From Bacteroidales bacterium (lineage in GTDB: Bacteria; Bacteroidota; Bacteroidia; Bacteroidales; JAADJA01), in assembly GCA_030596605.1 (NCBI GenBank), contig JAUVJI010000003.1:1-64000 (forward strand): a DNA stretch of 64,000 bases. The letters are read 5' to 3'. The notes beneath the pieces were generated by a model. That model was not told where the DNA came from. It saw only the letters and a list, made by a program, of their open reading frames with translations, and searched no databases. Made by a program: the position numbers and the translations under genes. This document shows positions 30,905-40,416 of the stretch, in pieces (the stretch's first letter is position 1; each line of letters opens with the position of its first letter).

Positions 30905-32431
30905 CTACTTTTTGTGATTAAGTCTTTCAGTAACAATATTTGAAATTTTATCAATCCCAATCCTATCCTGTTTCATAGTATCACGTTCACGGATAGTAAC
31001 CGTATTATCTTCAGTCGTTTGATGATCCACCGTAATACAATAAGGCGTCCCGATAGCATCCTGTCGGCGGTAACGCTTGCCGATTGAGTCCTTCTCCTCA
31101 TAAAAACACATATAATCGTTTTTCAAGGAATTAAAAATCTCAATTGCTTTTTCGGGCAACCCATCTTTTTTCACCAATGGTAAGATAGCTGCTTTAATGG
31201 GCGAAAGGAAAGGAGGTATTTTCATAACAACCCGTTCCGAGCCATCTTCAAGTTTTTCTTCAGTGAAGGCATAGCTTAAAACAGCCAGAAAAGTCCTGTC
31301 GAGACCGAGGGAGGTTTCAACAACAAAAGGAACATAGCTGTCATTCAGTTCAGCATCGAAATACTGAATCTTTTTTCCTGAATATTCCTGGTGCGATTTC
31401 AAGTCAAAGTCTGTCCGGGAATGGATGCCTTCCAGTTCTTTAAATCCTATGGGGAAGTAAAATTCTATATCAAAAGCAGCATTGGCATAATGAGCGAGTT
31501 TATCATGTTCATGAAAACGGTACTCGGTTTCAGGTATACCCATGTTCAGATGCCATTGCATCCGCTGTTCTTTCCAGTATTCAAACCATTTCAGTTCCTC
31601 ACCGGGCCGTACAAAAAACTGCATTTCCATTTGTTCAAACTCACGCATCCTGAAAATAAACTGCCGGGCTACAATTTCGTTCCGAAAAGCCTTACCGATC
31701 TGTGCGATACCAAATGGAATTCTCATCCTTCCTGTCTTTTGGATGTTCAGGTAATTCACAAATATTCCTTGTGCTGTTTCGGGACGGAGATAAACTTTAT
31801 TGGCCCCTTCACTCAGTGATCCCATCTCGGTCGAAAACATAAGATTGAACTGGCGAACATCAGTCCAGTTTCGTGAACCTGACATTGGACATACAATCCC
31901 AAGGTCCTCTATCAAGGTTTTGATATCTTCCAAACGCTCCTCGTCCATTGCTGAATAAAGACGTTTTTTGATATCTTCAATTTTCTTTTTATTTTCCAAT
32001 ACCCTTGGGTTGGTTGCTAAAAACTGCTTTTCATCAAATGTTTCGCCAAATCTTTTAGCAGCTTTTGCAATCTCTTTTTGAATCTTGGCTTCAATTTTTA
32101 CAATATAATCTTCCACCAAAACATCAGCCCTGTAACGTTTTTTCGAATCCTTATTATCGATCATGGGATCGTTAAAAGCATCCACATGGCCTGAAGCTTT
32201 CCAGGTAGTAGGATGCATGAAAATAGCGGCATCTAAACCTACAATATTTTCATGGTGTTGCACCATAGATCTCCACCAATAATTTTTGATGTTATTTTTT
32301 AACTCAACACCATACTGGCCGTAATCATAGGTCGCAGCCAGTCCATCATAAATTTCACTCGACTGAAAAACAAACCCATACTCCTTGGCATGGGCTATGA
32401 TCTTTTTGAATTTGTCCTCGTTGTTTGCCAT
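30905..32431 (-). CDS. glyS: Glycyl-tRNA synthetase (homodimeric type)
   Basis: YGFVFQSSEIYDGLAATYDYGQYGVELKNNIKNYWW, RPETAQGIFVNYLNIQKTGRMRIPFGIAQIGKAFRNEI. Confidence 0.96.
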   Translation of the reverse strand: MANNEDKFKKIIAHAKEYGFVFQSSEIYDGLAATYDYGQYGVELKNNIKNYWWRSMVQHHENIVGLDAAIFMHPTTWKASGHVDAFNDPMIDNKDSKKRYRADVLVEDYIVKIEAKIQKEIAKAAKRFGETFDEKQFLATNPRVLENKKKIEDIKKRLYSAMDEERLEDIKTLIEDLGIVCPMSGSRNWTDVRQFNLMFSTEMGSLSEGANKVYLRPETAQGIFVNYLNIQKTGRMRIPFGIAQIGKAFRNEIVARQFIFRMREFEQMEMQFFVRPGEELKWFEYWKEQRMQWHLNMGIPETEYRFHEHDKLAHYANAAFDIEFYFPIGFKELEGIHSRTDFDLKSHQEYSGKKIQYFDAELNDSYVPFVVETSLGLDRTFLAVLSYAFTEEKLEDGSERVVMKIPPFLSPIKAAILPLVKKDGLPEKAIEIFNSLKNDYMCFYEEKDSIGKRYRRQDAIGTPYCITVDHQTTEDNTVTIRERDTMKQDRIGIDKISNIVTERLNHKK

Positions 32432-32535
32432 GCTGCAAAAGTAGAATAAAAAATATTTAATTGATTAGAATATGGATTGACTAAAATCACATAAATTAAC
32501 GGAACATCCTCCCTTTGTCACGCTATTTTTGAAAT

Positions 32536-32745
32536 CTAGTTTGTAAAAAAATCAAGAACATTACCTAACTGGTTGCTCGGAGCTGCAAAAAATTCGGTGT
32601 ATTTACATTGCGAACAGGTTACTGTAGTATATTTCTTGTTTTGAATATTAAAAAGTTTTGTAGCAAAACTACCGGTCGCTCTCATTTGGCCGGTTTCAAA
32701 ACTTTTATTTCCACATTTCGGGCAGGTGTATTTTAAATGTTGCAT
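32536..32745 (-). CDS. Small zinc-ribbon protein (69 aa)
   Basis: CPKCGNKSFE...CSQCKYTEFF. Confidence 0.75.
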   Translation of the reverse strand: MQHLKYTCPKCGNKSFETGQMRATGSFATKLFNIQNKKYTTVTCSQCKYTEFFAAPSNQLGNVLDFFTN

Positions 32746-32807
32746 TTTGATAAATTTTCCGCAAAGCTAATCAATACTGAAAAAAACAACCAATTATGTA
32801 ATATGGA

Positions 32808-33701
32808 TTAATCAGATATTTTATCCCTTAAAGATTTAAACCCCTTCCCTAAAATTTCATTGGCATTGATCACAGTCATAAAGGCATTGGGATCCGTATC
32901 ATGAATATAATCTTGTAAAATAGCAAGCTCACGCCGATTCACGACCGTGTAAATGATCGTTCTATCGTTTTCACTATACATTCCCTTACCCTGGATGAAA
33001 GTACCTCCTCTATTCAGATCATTAATAATTTTATCCCGAAGTTCCTTTGGTTTTTCGGTAATGATGAACAACGTTTTATCATAACTGATTCCCTGTAAAA
33101 CGATATCTACGATACGACCGGTAATAAAAATTACGATCAGTGAGTACAATGGTATTTTCCAATCTTGAAAAGCAATGAGGCCAACCAGGACAATCACAGA
33201 ATCCACAGCTATCATTAATTGACCCAATGGTAAACTCGTGTATTTACCAATCATCATTGCAACAATATCAGACCCCCCGGATGTTGCTTTCGACTTAAAT
33301 ATAAGACCCAGGCCTAAACCTATCATTACACCACCGAATATAGATGACAACAAAGCATCATCTTCAACCAATGGCTGATCCCCCCAAAGGTATGTAAGGC
33401 CATCCATAAAAAATGCGGTCAATAAAAATCCAACAACCGTTTTAACGCCAAACCTTGGTCCTAATATTTTTATACCTAAAATTGTCAGGGGAATATCAAA
33501 ACAAAGGGCAACCAAACCAACTGGTGTACCCAAAATATGGTGTAGCACAATTGAAATTCCATATACACCTCCCGGAACAATTTTATAAGGGGTGATGAAT
33601 AATACATACCCTGATGCCATGATAAAAGCACCAACCGCTATTAAACTATAAGCTATAAACCACTTTTTAGAAAAAGGCTTCTCTTTAACTATAAATGACA
33701 T
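32808..33701 (-). CDS. YitT-family membrane protein (C-terminal DUF2179-like)
   Basis: Multi-TM; FKSKATSGGSDIVAMMI; C-terminal GKGMYSENDRTIIYTVVNRRELAILQDYIHDTDPNAFMTV. Confidence 0.9.
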   Translation of the reverse strand: MSFIVKEKPFSKKWFIAYSLIAVGAFIMASGYVLFITPYKIVPGGVYGISIVLHHILGTPVGLVALCFDIPLTILGIKILGPRFGVKTVVGFLLTAFFMDGLTYLWGDQPLVEDDALLSSIFGGVMIGLGLGLIFKSKATSGGSDIVAMMIGKYTSLPLGQLMIAVDSVIVLVGLIAFQDWKIPLYSLIVIFITGRIVDIVLQGISYDKTLFIITEKPKELRDKIINDLNRGGTFIQGKGMYSENDRTIIYTVVNRRELAILQDYIHDTDPNAFMTVINANEILGKGFKSLRDKISD

Positions 33702-34146
33702 AATATTAACATTTTATAATATTTAACAAAGCAAAAAAAGGCTGCAAAAGTAATTTTTTATTTTATCTGACAAATAAATTATTCAGATCATTGAAAAAAG
33801 ATTTTTGAAACAATTTTATAATGCAAGTTGCTGTCCAGTACAAATTGAATAGCAAAAGCAACTTTTTCAACAATTCAGTTGTCTACTCTTTTTGAAGCTG
33901 AGTTTATTAGATTTTTTTGTTAAAGACTAATAATCAATTTTTAACGTTATTTGTTAAAATTACCTTGAAAAATAAACAAGGTAAGTTATTAACAAGTTGG
34001 TACGTTTAAGAACTATTATTGTGGAATTTAAATCTGAAAAACATGATTGTCTTTTGAAAAAATTCGTCATTCTCAGTATTTACAGGTAATTTATAGCATT
34101 GTAATTTTCAGATTTAATTTTTTTTGTTATTTTAGCGGCCTTTTAT

Positions 34147-35118
34147 ATGGATTATATTCGAATGAAAATATTTATACGGGCAATCTACCTTGCTTTATTA
34201 TTGCTTCCGGTATCGGTGCTACACGCCCAGCAAGAGCCACATTTTGTCCACAATATGTTTAATAACGTCTACTATAATCCCGGTTTTGTTGGTAGTGTTG
34301 GAGGTATTTGTGCAACAGGGCTTGCGCGTCAACAATGGTCAGGATTTAGTGATGAGGACGGAAATAAGGTCGCCCCAAATACTTATTCTGTTAGTATTCA
34401 CTCTCCCGTAAATATTTTACATGGAGGTGTGGGGCTTAATATTTATTCTGACAAACTAGGATTTCAAAACGAAATCGGTGTCAAATTAATGTATGCTTTT
34501 AGGATAGACTTGGGAATGGGTAACCTGGGAATAGGTGCACAGTTCGATTTTATGAATAGCACTATGGATTGGAATACAATAATGAATCACCCGGCAACTG
34601 AACCCGACGATCTCTTAGATCAAAAATCAGGAGAAGAAAGTGACATGGTTTTTGATTTTGGCCTGGGAATACAATATTTTGTACCCAATAAGTTTTATGT
34701 TGGAATATCATCAACAAGGATTTTGGAGTCCAAAAGCGACAAACTGCTGTATCAATATAAACGGCATTATTTCCTAACAGCAAACTATGAATTTTCATTT
34801 AGGAATAACCCGTCATACGTAATTGAGCCTTCGCTGTTTGTTAAATCTGATGCCGTAAAAACAGAATTTGATTTGGCTTTACTTGTAAAATACAATAATA
34901 AAGTGTGGGGTGGCGTTAGTTATAGCACTCTTAGAGTTTTAGATCCTTTTTCAGTGTTGTTAGGTGTTAGCATAAAAGATATAAGAATTGGATACGCATA
35001 TACAATCCCTACTTCAGCAATTGGCAGTAGTGGAAGTCATGAAGTCATGGTAGGATATTGTTTTAAAATTAACCTTGATAAAGGAAGAAGAAGTTACAGA
35101 AATACCAGGTTCTTATAA
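34147..35118 (+). CDS. PorP/SprF family type IX secretion membrane protein (start may be ATG 34162)
   Basis: AQQEPHFVHNMFNNVYYNPGFVGSVGGICATGLARQQWSGF; adjacent to gldKLMN. Confidence 0.92.
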   Translation: MDYIRMKIFIRAIYLALLLLPVSVLHAQQEPHFVHNMFNNVYYNPGFVGSVGGICATGLARQQWSGFSDEDGNKVAPNTYSVSIHSPVNILHGGVGLNIYSDKLGFQNEIGVKLMYAFRIDLGMGNLGIGAQFDFMNSTMDWNTIMNHPATEPDDLLDQKSGEESDMVFDFGLGIQYFVPNKFYVGISSTRILESKSDKLLYQYKRHYFLTANYEFSFRNNPSYVIEPSLFVKSDAVKTEFDLALLVKYNNKVWGGVSYSTLRVLDPFSVLLGVSIKDIRIGYAYTIPTSAIGSSGSHEVMVGYCFKINLDKGRRSYRNTRFL

Positions 35119-35200
35119 AAAAATGAAACTTTATACATTAATATAAAGTAAAAAAATTGTTATAAACTTAGGTTATTAAGAATAAAATCAGCTTTTAACT

Positions 35201-36565
35201 ATGAAAAAAGTTCTTTTATATCTGGCCGCTTTAGTAATTTTAGGTAGCTGTGGCAGTTCGGGAAATGGTGAGCTTGTTGGTGTGCAGAGTAGAAAACCAT
35301 TTTACCAACCTACCCCTTATGGAATGGCATATATTCCATTAGGTAGTTATACAATGGGTGTTGGTGATGAAGATGCTGCTTATGCGCAAATTCACCAGCC
35401 CAAAACAGTAACCATTTCTGCTTTCTACATGGATGAAACAGAAATTACAAACAATGAATACCGGCAGTTTGTGAACTGGGTAAGGGATTCAATAGCCCGG
35501 GTACTTTTAGGTGACATTTTACCTGAAGATTACCTCATTGAGGAGGACAGGAAAACAGGTGAAATGTTCGATCCGCCCTTCTTAAACTGGAGCACAAGAA
35601 TTGACTGGGAGGGCGAAGAAGAAAAAGAGGTGCTTGAAGAGCTATTTCTTTCTGAAAATGAAAGGTATTTCAGGAAGAAAGAAATTGACACCCGTAAACT
35701 TAATTATGAATATTACTGGGTTGATTTAAAAGCAGCTTCCAGAAAAGATCATACACAAGATGGTAATCATGAAGCGGCCTCTTTGGCAAACCGCCCACAG
35801 GGTTTACAAGACAGATCAGTTTATGTTAGAAAAGAGTTTATCAATGTCTATCCCGATACGCTGGTATGGCTATTCGATTACTCATACTCTTTTAATGAAC
35901 CTTTAACTCAAAAATATTTTTGGCATCCTGCATACGATCATTATCCTGTAGTTGGTGTAAACTGGCGCCAGGCAAAAGCATTTTGTGTTTGGAGAACACA
36001 GCTGAAAAACACTTATCTCGCCCAGAAAAACGGACAGTCAAACATACACGACTATCGTTTACCTACCGAAGCTGAGTGGGAATGGGCTGCAAGAGGCGGA
36101 CATGACTTTAATCCATATCCCTGGGGAGGGCCTTATACAAGAAATGACAAGGGTTGTTTCCTTGGAAATTACAAACCTTTAAGGGGAAATTATACTGACG
36201 ATGGTGGATCAACACCAATAATCGTAGCTCACTATCCTCCTAATGACTGGGGTTTGTATGATATGGCCGGTAATGTTTCAGAATGGACATCCGATGCATT
36301 TGATGAATCTTCATATAATTTTACCTGGGACCTTAATCCGCATTACCAGTATAATGCTGATGAGAATGATCCTCCGGTACTGAAAAGAAAGGTTATCAGA
36401 GGTGGATCATGGAAAGACGTTGGTCACTTTTTACAGGTAGCCACCCGTTCATACGAATACCAGGATACTGCAAAAGCATATATTGGATTTAGGTGTGTCG
36501 AAACTTTCCTTGGAAGGCAAAAAGACGATAATCCTGCAAAAGCCTCGCATATTTATAAAAGATAA
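35201..36565 (+). CDS. gldK: GldK/PorK, FGE-sulfatase-like T9SS lipoprotein
   Basis: Lipobox ILGSCGSSG; YIPLGSYTMGVGDEDAAY; NWRQAKAFCVWRTQ; IRGGSWKD...YIGFRCV; operon context. Confidence 0.94.
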   Translation: MKKVLLYLAALVILGSCGSSGNGELVGVQSRKPFYQPTPYGMAYIPLGSYTMGVGDEDAAYAQIHQPKTVTISAFYMDETEITNNEYRQFVNWVRDSIARVLLGDILPEDYLIEEDRKTGEMFDPPFLNWSTRIDWEGEEEKEVLEELFLSENERYFRKKEIDTRKLNYEYYWVDLKAASRKDHTQDGNHEAASLANRPQGLQDRSVYVRKEFINVYPDTLVWLFDYSYSFNEPLTQKYFWHPAYDHYPVVGVNWRQAKAFCVWRTQLKNTYLAQKNGQSNIHDYRLPTEAEWEWAARGGHDFNPYPWGGPYTRNDKGCFLGNYKPLRGNYTDDGGSTPIIVAHYPPNDWGLYDMAGNVSEWTSDAFDESSYNFTWDLNPHYQYNADENDPPVLKRKVIRGGSWKDVGHFLQVATRSYEYQDTAKAYIGFRCVETFLGRQKDDNPAKASHIYKR

Positions 36566-36619
36566 TACCAATCGAACTAAATAAAGTGTAAATCATTAAT
36601 CAAATTTGTAAAATTAATC

Positions 36620-37804
36620 ATGGGATTAAGCAACATTGTTAAAAGTAGAGGATTTAGAAACTTCATGGCCAAGTTGTATGGAATTGGCGCAGCAGTTGTT
36701 ATTTTGGGAGCCTTATTTAAAATTAACCACTATCAGGGTGCTGATATTATGCTGATTATGGGGTTGGGTACGGAAGCTATTATTTTCTTCTTTTCAGCTT
36801 TTGAACCGCCTCATGTTGAGCCGGATTGGAGTTTGATTTATCCTGAACTTGCAGGTATGTACCACGGTGTATCATCCGAAATTGAGAGTGGTGATATCAA
36901 GTCAGAGGGTTTAACAGAGGATCTGGACAGGATGCTTGCGGATGCTAAGATCGGGCCGGAATTGATAGAAAGCCTCGGGCAGGGTCTTAGAAGTTTGAGT
37001 GATAATACGAACAAATTAAGTGATGTTTCAAATGCAACCATTGCAACCAACGAGTTCACAGAAAAAGTGAAAGGTGCATCAGAATCTGTTGGGTCTTTGG
37101 CAGCTTCTTATGACAAGCAGGCTGAAACCATAAATAAAGATATTAATGTATCTGAAGAATATTTGACTTCAATGAAAAATGCTTCGACTTCAGCTTCAAG
37201 TCTCTCTGATATCTATGCCAAAGCATCTGAGTCATTGAAAAACGATCTGGGTGCAACAGAAGGTTTTGCAGAGAGCATTAAAGCTGCAACCCAATCAGCA
37301 GAGGAACTTACTCGGAATTATAATAAATCTGCTGAAGTGCTGTCAAAATCTGCAGAGGCGCTCGATTTTACCTCCTTTAAGGAGAATAATTACGGTGAGC
37401 AATTGAATAAAATTTCCCAAAATCTTGCTTCATTAAATGCAGTATACGAAACGCAATTGCAGAACTCGAAAGAACAATCAGCCTCCTCCAATAAATTACA
37501 GGAAGTTTTAGAGAGATTTGTTAACAATCTAAATGGTTCTATTGATAATACATCGAAATACCAGGAAAATATGACGGCACTGAACAATGTATTTCAAAAT
37601 CAATTACAAAGTACTTCTGATCAGGTTGAAACTTCAGGAAAACTAAAAAACACTTTAGACCAGTTCCTGAATAAATTAAATGATTCAGCTGATAAAACGA
37701 TTAAATATAACGAAGAGTTAGACAATCTTTCGAAGAAAGTAGCTGCCCTCAATACAGTTTATGGCAATATGCTTTCAGCAATGAATGTTAAGTCAGATAG
37801 TTAA
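36620..37804 (+). CDS. gldL: GldL/PorL, T9SS inner-membrane motor subunit with long coiled-coil tail
   Basis: FMAKLYGIGAAVVILGALFKINHYQGADIMLIMGLGTEAIIFFFSAFEPP; operon context. Confidence 0.94.
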   Translation: MGLSNIVKSRGFRNFMAKLYGIGAAVVILGALFKINHYQGADIMLIMGLGTEAIIFFFSAFEPPHVEPDWSLIYPELAGMYHGVSSEIESGDIKSEGLTEDLDRMLADAKIGPELIESLGQGLRSLSDNTNKLSDVSNATIATNEFTEKVKGASESVGSLAASYDKQAETINKDINVSEEYLTSMKNASTSASSLSDIYAKASESLKNDLGATEGFAESIKAATQSAEELTRNYNKSAEVLSKSAEALDFTSFKENNYGEQLNKISQNLASLNAVYETQLQNSKEQSASSNKLQEVLERFVNNLNGSIDNTSKYQENMTALNNVFQNQLQSTSDQVETSGKLKNTLDQFLNKLNDSADKTIKYNEELDNLSKKVAALNTVYGNMLSAMNVKSDS

Positions 37805-37851
37805 CAGGAATAATTAGCCGAAAAATCAAAAAATAAAAAGAGGAATTATAG

Positions 37852-39450
37852 ATGGCTGGATATAAGGAAACCCCACGGCAGAAGATGATAGCCATGATGT
37901 ACCTGGTACTGACTGCTCTGCTTGCCCTTAATGTTTCGCGTGAGATCTTAAGCGCTTTTCTTATCGTGAACGAAAGTATGGAAATCACAAATAAACAGTT
38001 TTCCGCTAAGGTTAATGAGATTTATGCTGATTTTGAAAAACAATATACTATTAATCCTAATAAAGTAGGAGAATATTGGAATAAAGCAAAAGAGGCGAAA
38101 AATATATCAACAAACTTAGTAAATTATCTTGATGACTTGAAAGCTCAGGTAATATCCCAAACTGAAGGTATCACATTAGAAGAGGCGGATACTATAAACT
38201 TGGCAATGGTTAAAAAGAAAGATAATTTTGATGATCCGACAAATTTTTTCGTAGGTACAGATACGAAAAGAGGCGAAGCCGTTGCTCTGTTGGATAGTAT
38301 AACCTTGTTCAAAGATAACTTATTAAGCCTCATTAGTGAAGAAGACAGAGAAGGTTTTGATTTGGGCTTAAAAACAGATAGTGATTATAAAAATGCGGAT
38401 GGTAAATCAGAATCCTGGGCAATGCATCATTTTTACCATACTATTCTCGCTGCTGATATTACTATCCTTAACAAATTTATAGCAGAAACCTACAATGCCG
38501 AAGCAAACGTTGTAAACTATTTATATTCTTCTATTTCTGAAGAAGATTTTAAGTTTGATGAAGTTAATGCAAAGGTAATTCCGAATAGTAATTATATTTT
38601 CCAGGGGGAAGAATATAGGGCTGAAATTCTTGTTGCGGCTTTCGATACAAAACAAAACCCTGAAATCTACATTCTTGAAGGCGCTGATACTTTACCGGGA
38701 TCAATGATTGATAGGGCAAAAAGAATTGAAGGCAAGGAAGGAATAGTAGAGCTTATACTGCCTGCCAGCTCAGAAGGCACAAAAAAATACGCCGGTATTA
38801 TCAGGATGAAAACCCCATGGGGAGCTACTCACGACTACCATTTCAAACATGAATATCTTGTTGCCAAACCTTCAGCTACTGTTTCTGCTGATAAAATGAA
38901 TGTATTTTACAGGGGAGTTGATAACCCAGTATCTATTTCTGCATCAGGTAAAGCTGATGCTCAATTAAAGCCCAAAATTACGGCTGGACGTTTGAGCAGA
39001 TCTAAAGGTGGATGGGTTGTAAACAATCTACCTGGTGAAGCCTATGAAACAACAATCAGTATTTATGCCGAAGATAATGGGGGGCAGAAAAAGATGGGAG
39101 AGCAGTTGTTCAGGGTAAAAAGGTTGCCCGACCCGATTGCAAAAGTAATCGGTTCGACTGACGGAAAAATTTCAATGAGAAAAATGCTGGCAAATCCATT
39201 TTTATTATGTCAGTTGCCCGAATGGGTAGATTTTGAATACGATTTTAAAGTGACATCATTTACCATGTTTATCCCTAAGGGCGGTGGATATTTTGTTACT
39301 GAAAAAGCTGAAAGCCAATTATACACTAATAAAATGAAAAACCAGATACAATCTTTAAAAAAGAATGATGTGATTGTATTTCGTGATATAAAAGTAAGAG
39401 GACCGGAGGGGCCTCGTAAAATTGAATCAATTAATATTACAATAAACTAA
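37852..39450 (+). CDS. gldM: GldM/PorM, T9SS component
   Basis: MAGYKETPRQKMIAMMYLVLTALLALNVSREILSAFLIVNESME; operon context. Confidence 0.95.
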   Translation: MAGYKETPRQKMIAMMYLVLTALLALNVSREILSAFLIVNESMEITNKQFSAKVNEIYADFEKQYTINPNKVGEYWNKAKEAKNISTNLVNYLDDLKAQVISQTEGITLEEADTINLAMVKKKDNFDDPTNFFVGTDTKRGEAVALLDSITLFKDNLLSLISEEDREGFDLGLKTDSDYKNADGKSESWAMHHFYHTILAADITILNKFIAETYNAEANVVNYLYSSISEEDFKFDEVNAKVIPNSNYIFQGEEYRAEILVAAFDTKQNPEIYILEGADTLPGSMIDRAKRIEGKEGIVELILPASSEGTKKYAGIIRMKTPWGATHDYHFKHEYLVAKPSATVSADKMNVFYRGVDNPVSISASGKADAQLKPKITAGRLSRSKGGWVVNNLPGEAYETTISIYAEDNGGQKKMGEQLFRVKRLPDPIAKVIGSTDGKISMRKMLANPFLLCQLPEWVDFEYDFKVTSFTMFIPKGGGYFVTEKAESQLYTNKMKNQIQSLKKNDVIVFRDIKVRGPEGPRKIESINITIN

Positions 39451-39462
39451 TTGGAGGTTTTT

Positions 39463-40317
39463 ATGAAAACTACAATAAGTATAATAATATTGGTGGGAAT
39501 GATCATAGGAATCAATTCCACATCCGTAGCTCAGATTCTGGATAGTCCGCGCGATGGTGTTTTTGATGAAATCCACTTGCAGAATAAAAAACCTATTCCG
39601 TATTACCCGGTTAGGGAAGCAGATGTAATATGGAAAAAAAGGATTTGGAGGATCATGGATCTCCGTCAGAAAATGAACCATCCTTTTTATTATCCGGAGA
39701 CACCTCAGAAAGGCTGGAAAAATTTTATGACCGTAATAATGGACGCCATCAGGGAAGGGACAATAACTGCTTACGATCCTTCAAAAGATGACCAATTCCT
39801 TGTTCCGTTAACCTATCAGGAAATTGAAAAAAAATTCACCCGTACTGATACTGTACCCATTGTTGACCCAAATAATCCGCAAAGAATTTTAAGATATGAG
39901 GTCGTAAAAGAGGATTTTGACCCATCTGAAGTACAACGGATCAAATTAAAAGAAGACTGGTTTTTCGACAAGCAGCGTTCGGTTATGGATGTGAGGGTTT
40001 TGGGTATTTGCCCGGTTAGAAACCTGTATGATGATGATGGAAATTATTTTGGTCTGGAAGAAATGTTTTGGATTTATTATCCCGAAGCAAGGCCGGTATT
40101 TGCGCAGTCCATTGTATTTAACAGGAGCAACAGCGCTGAAGAAAGAACTTACGATGAACTGTTCTGGAAGAGAATGTTTGGAAGCTACGTATATAAAGAA
40201 GAGAATGTTTACAATAGGGAAATAACCGATTATGCATCCGGAATGGATGCCCTGCTGGAAGCAGAGAGGATCAAGAACGAGCTTTTCGAATTTGAACATG
40301 AACTTTGGGAATTCTAA
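39463..40317 (+). CDS. gldN: GldN/PorN, T9SS component
   Basis: VREADVIWKKRIWRIMDLRQKMNHPFYYP; GGAGG upstream of ATG 39463; operon context. Confidence 0.94.
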   Translation: MKTTISIIILVGMIIGINSTSVAQILDSPRDGVFDEIHLQNKKPIPYYPVREADVIWKKRIWRIMDLRQKMNHPFYYPETPQKGWKNFMTVIMDAIREGTITAYDPSKDDQFLVPLTYQEIEKKFTRTDTVPIVDPNNPQRILRYEVVKEDFDPSEVQRIKLKEDWFFDKQRSVMDVRVLGICPVRNLYDDDGNYFGLEEMFWIYYPEARPVFAQSIVFNRSNSAEERTYDELFWKRMFGSYVYKEENVYNREITDYASGMDALLEAERIKNELFEFEHELWEF

Positions 40318-40336
40318 ATTTGAAAAAGATATATAC

Positions 40337-40361
40337 AAACTCCTCCAATCCGGGGGAGTTT
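40337..40361 (+). terminator. Rho-independent terminator of the por/gld operon
   Basis: AAACTCC...GGAGTTT followed by a T tract. Confidence 0.75.
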
Positions 40362-40416
40362 TTTTTTGCCTGGATTGATACTAATTCTATAATTTTGTTG
40401 AAACCGTTTTTTTTGC

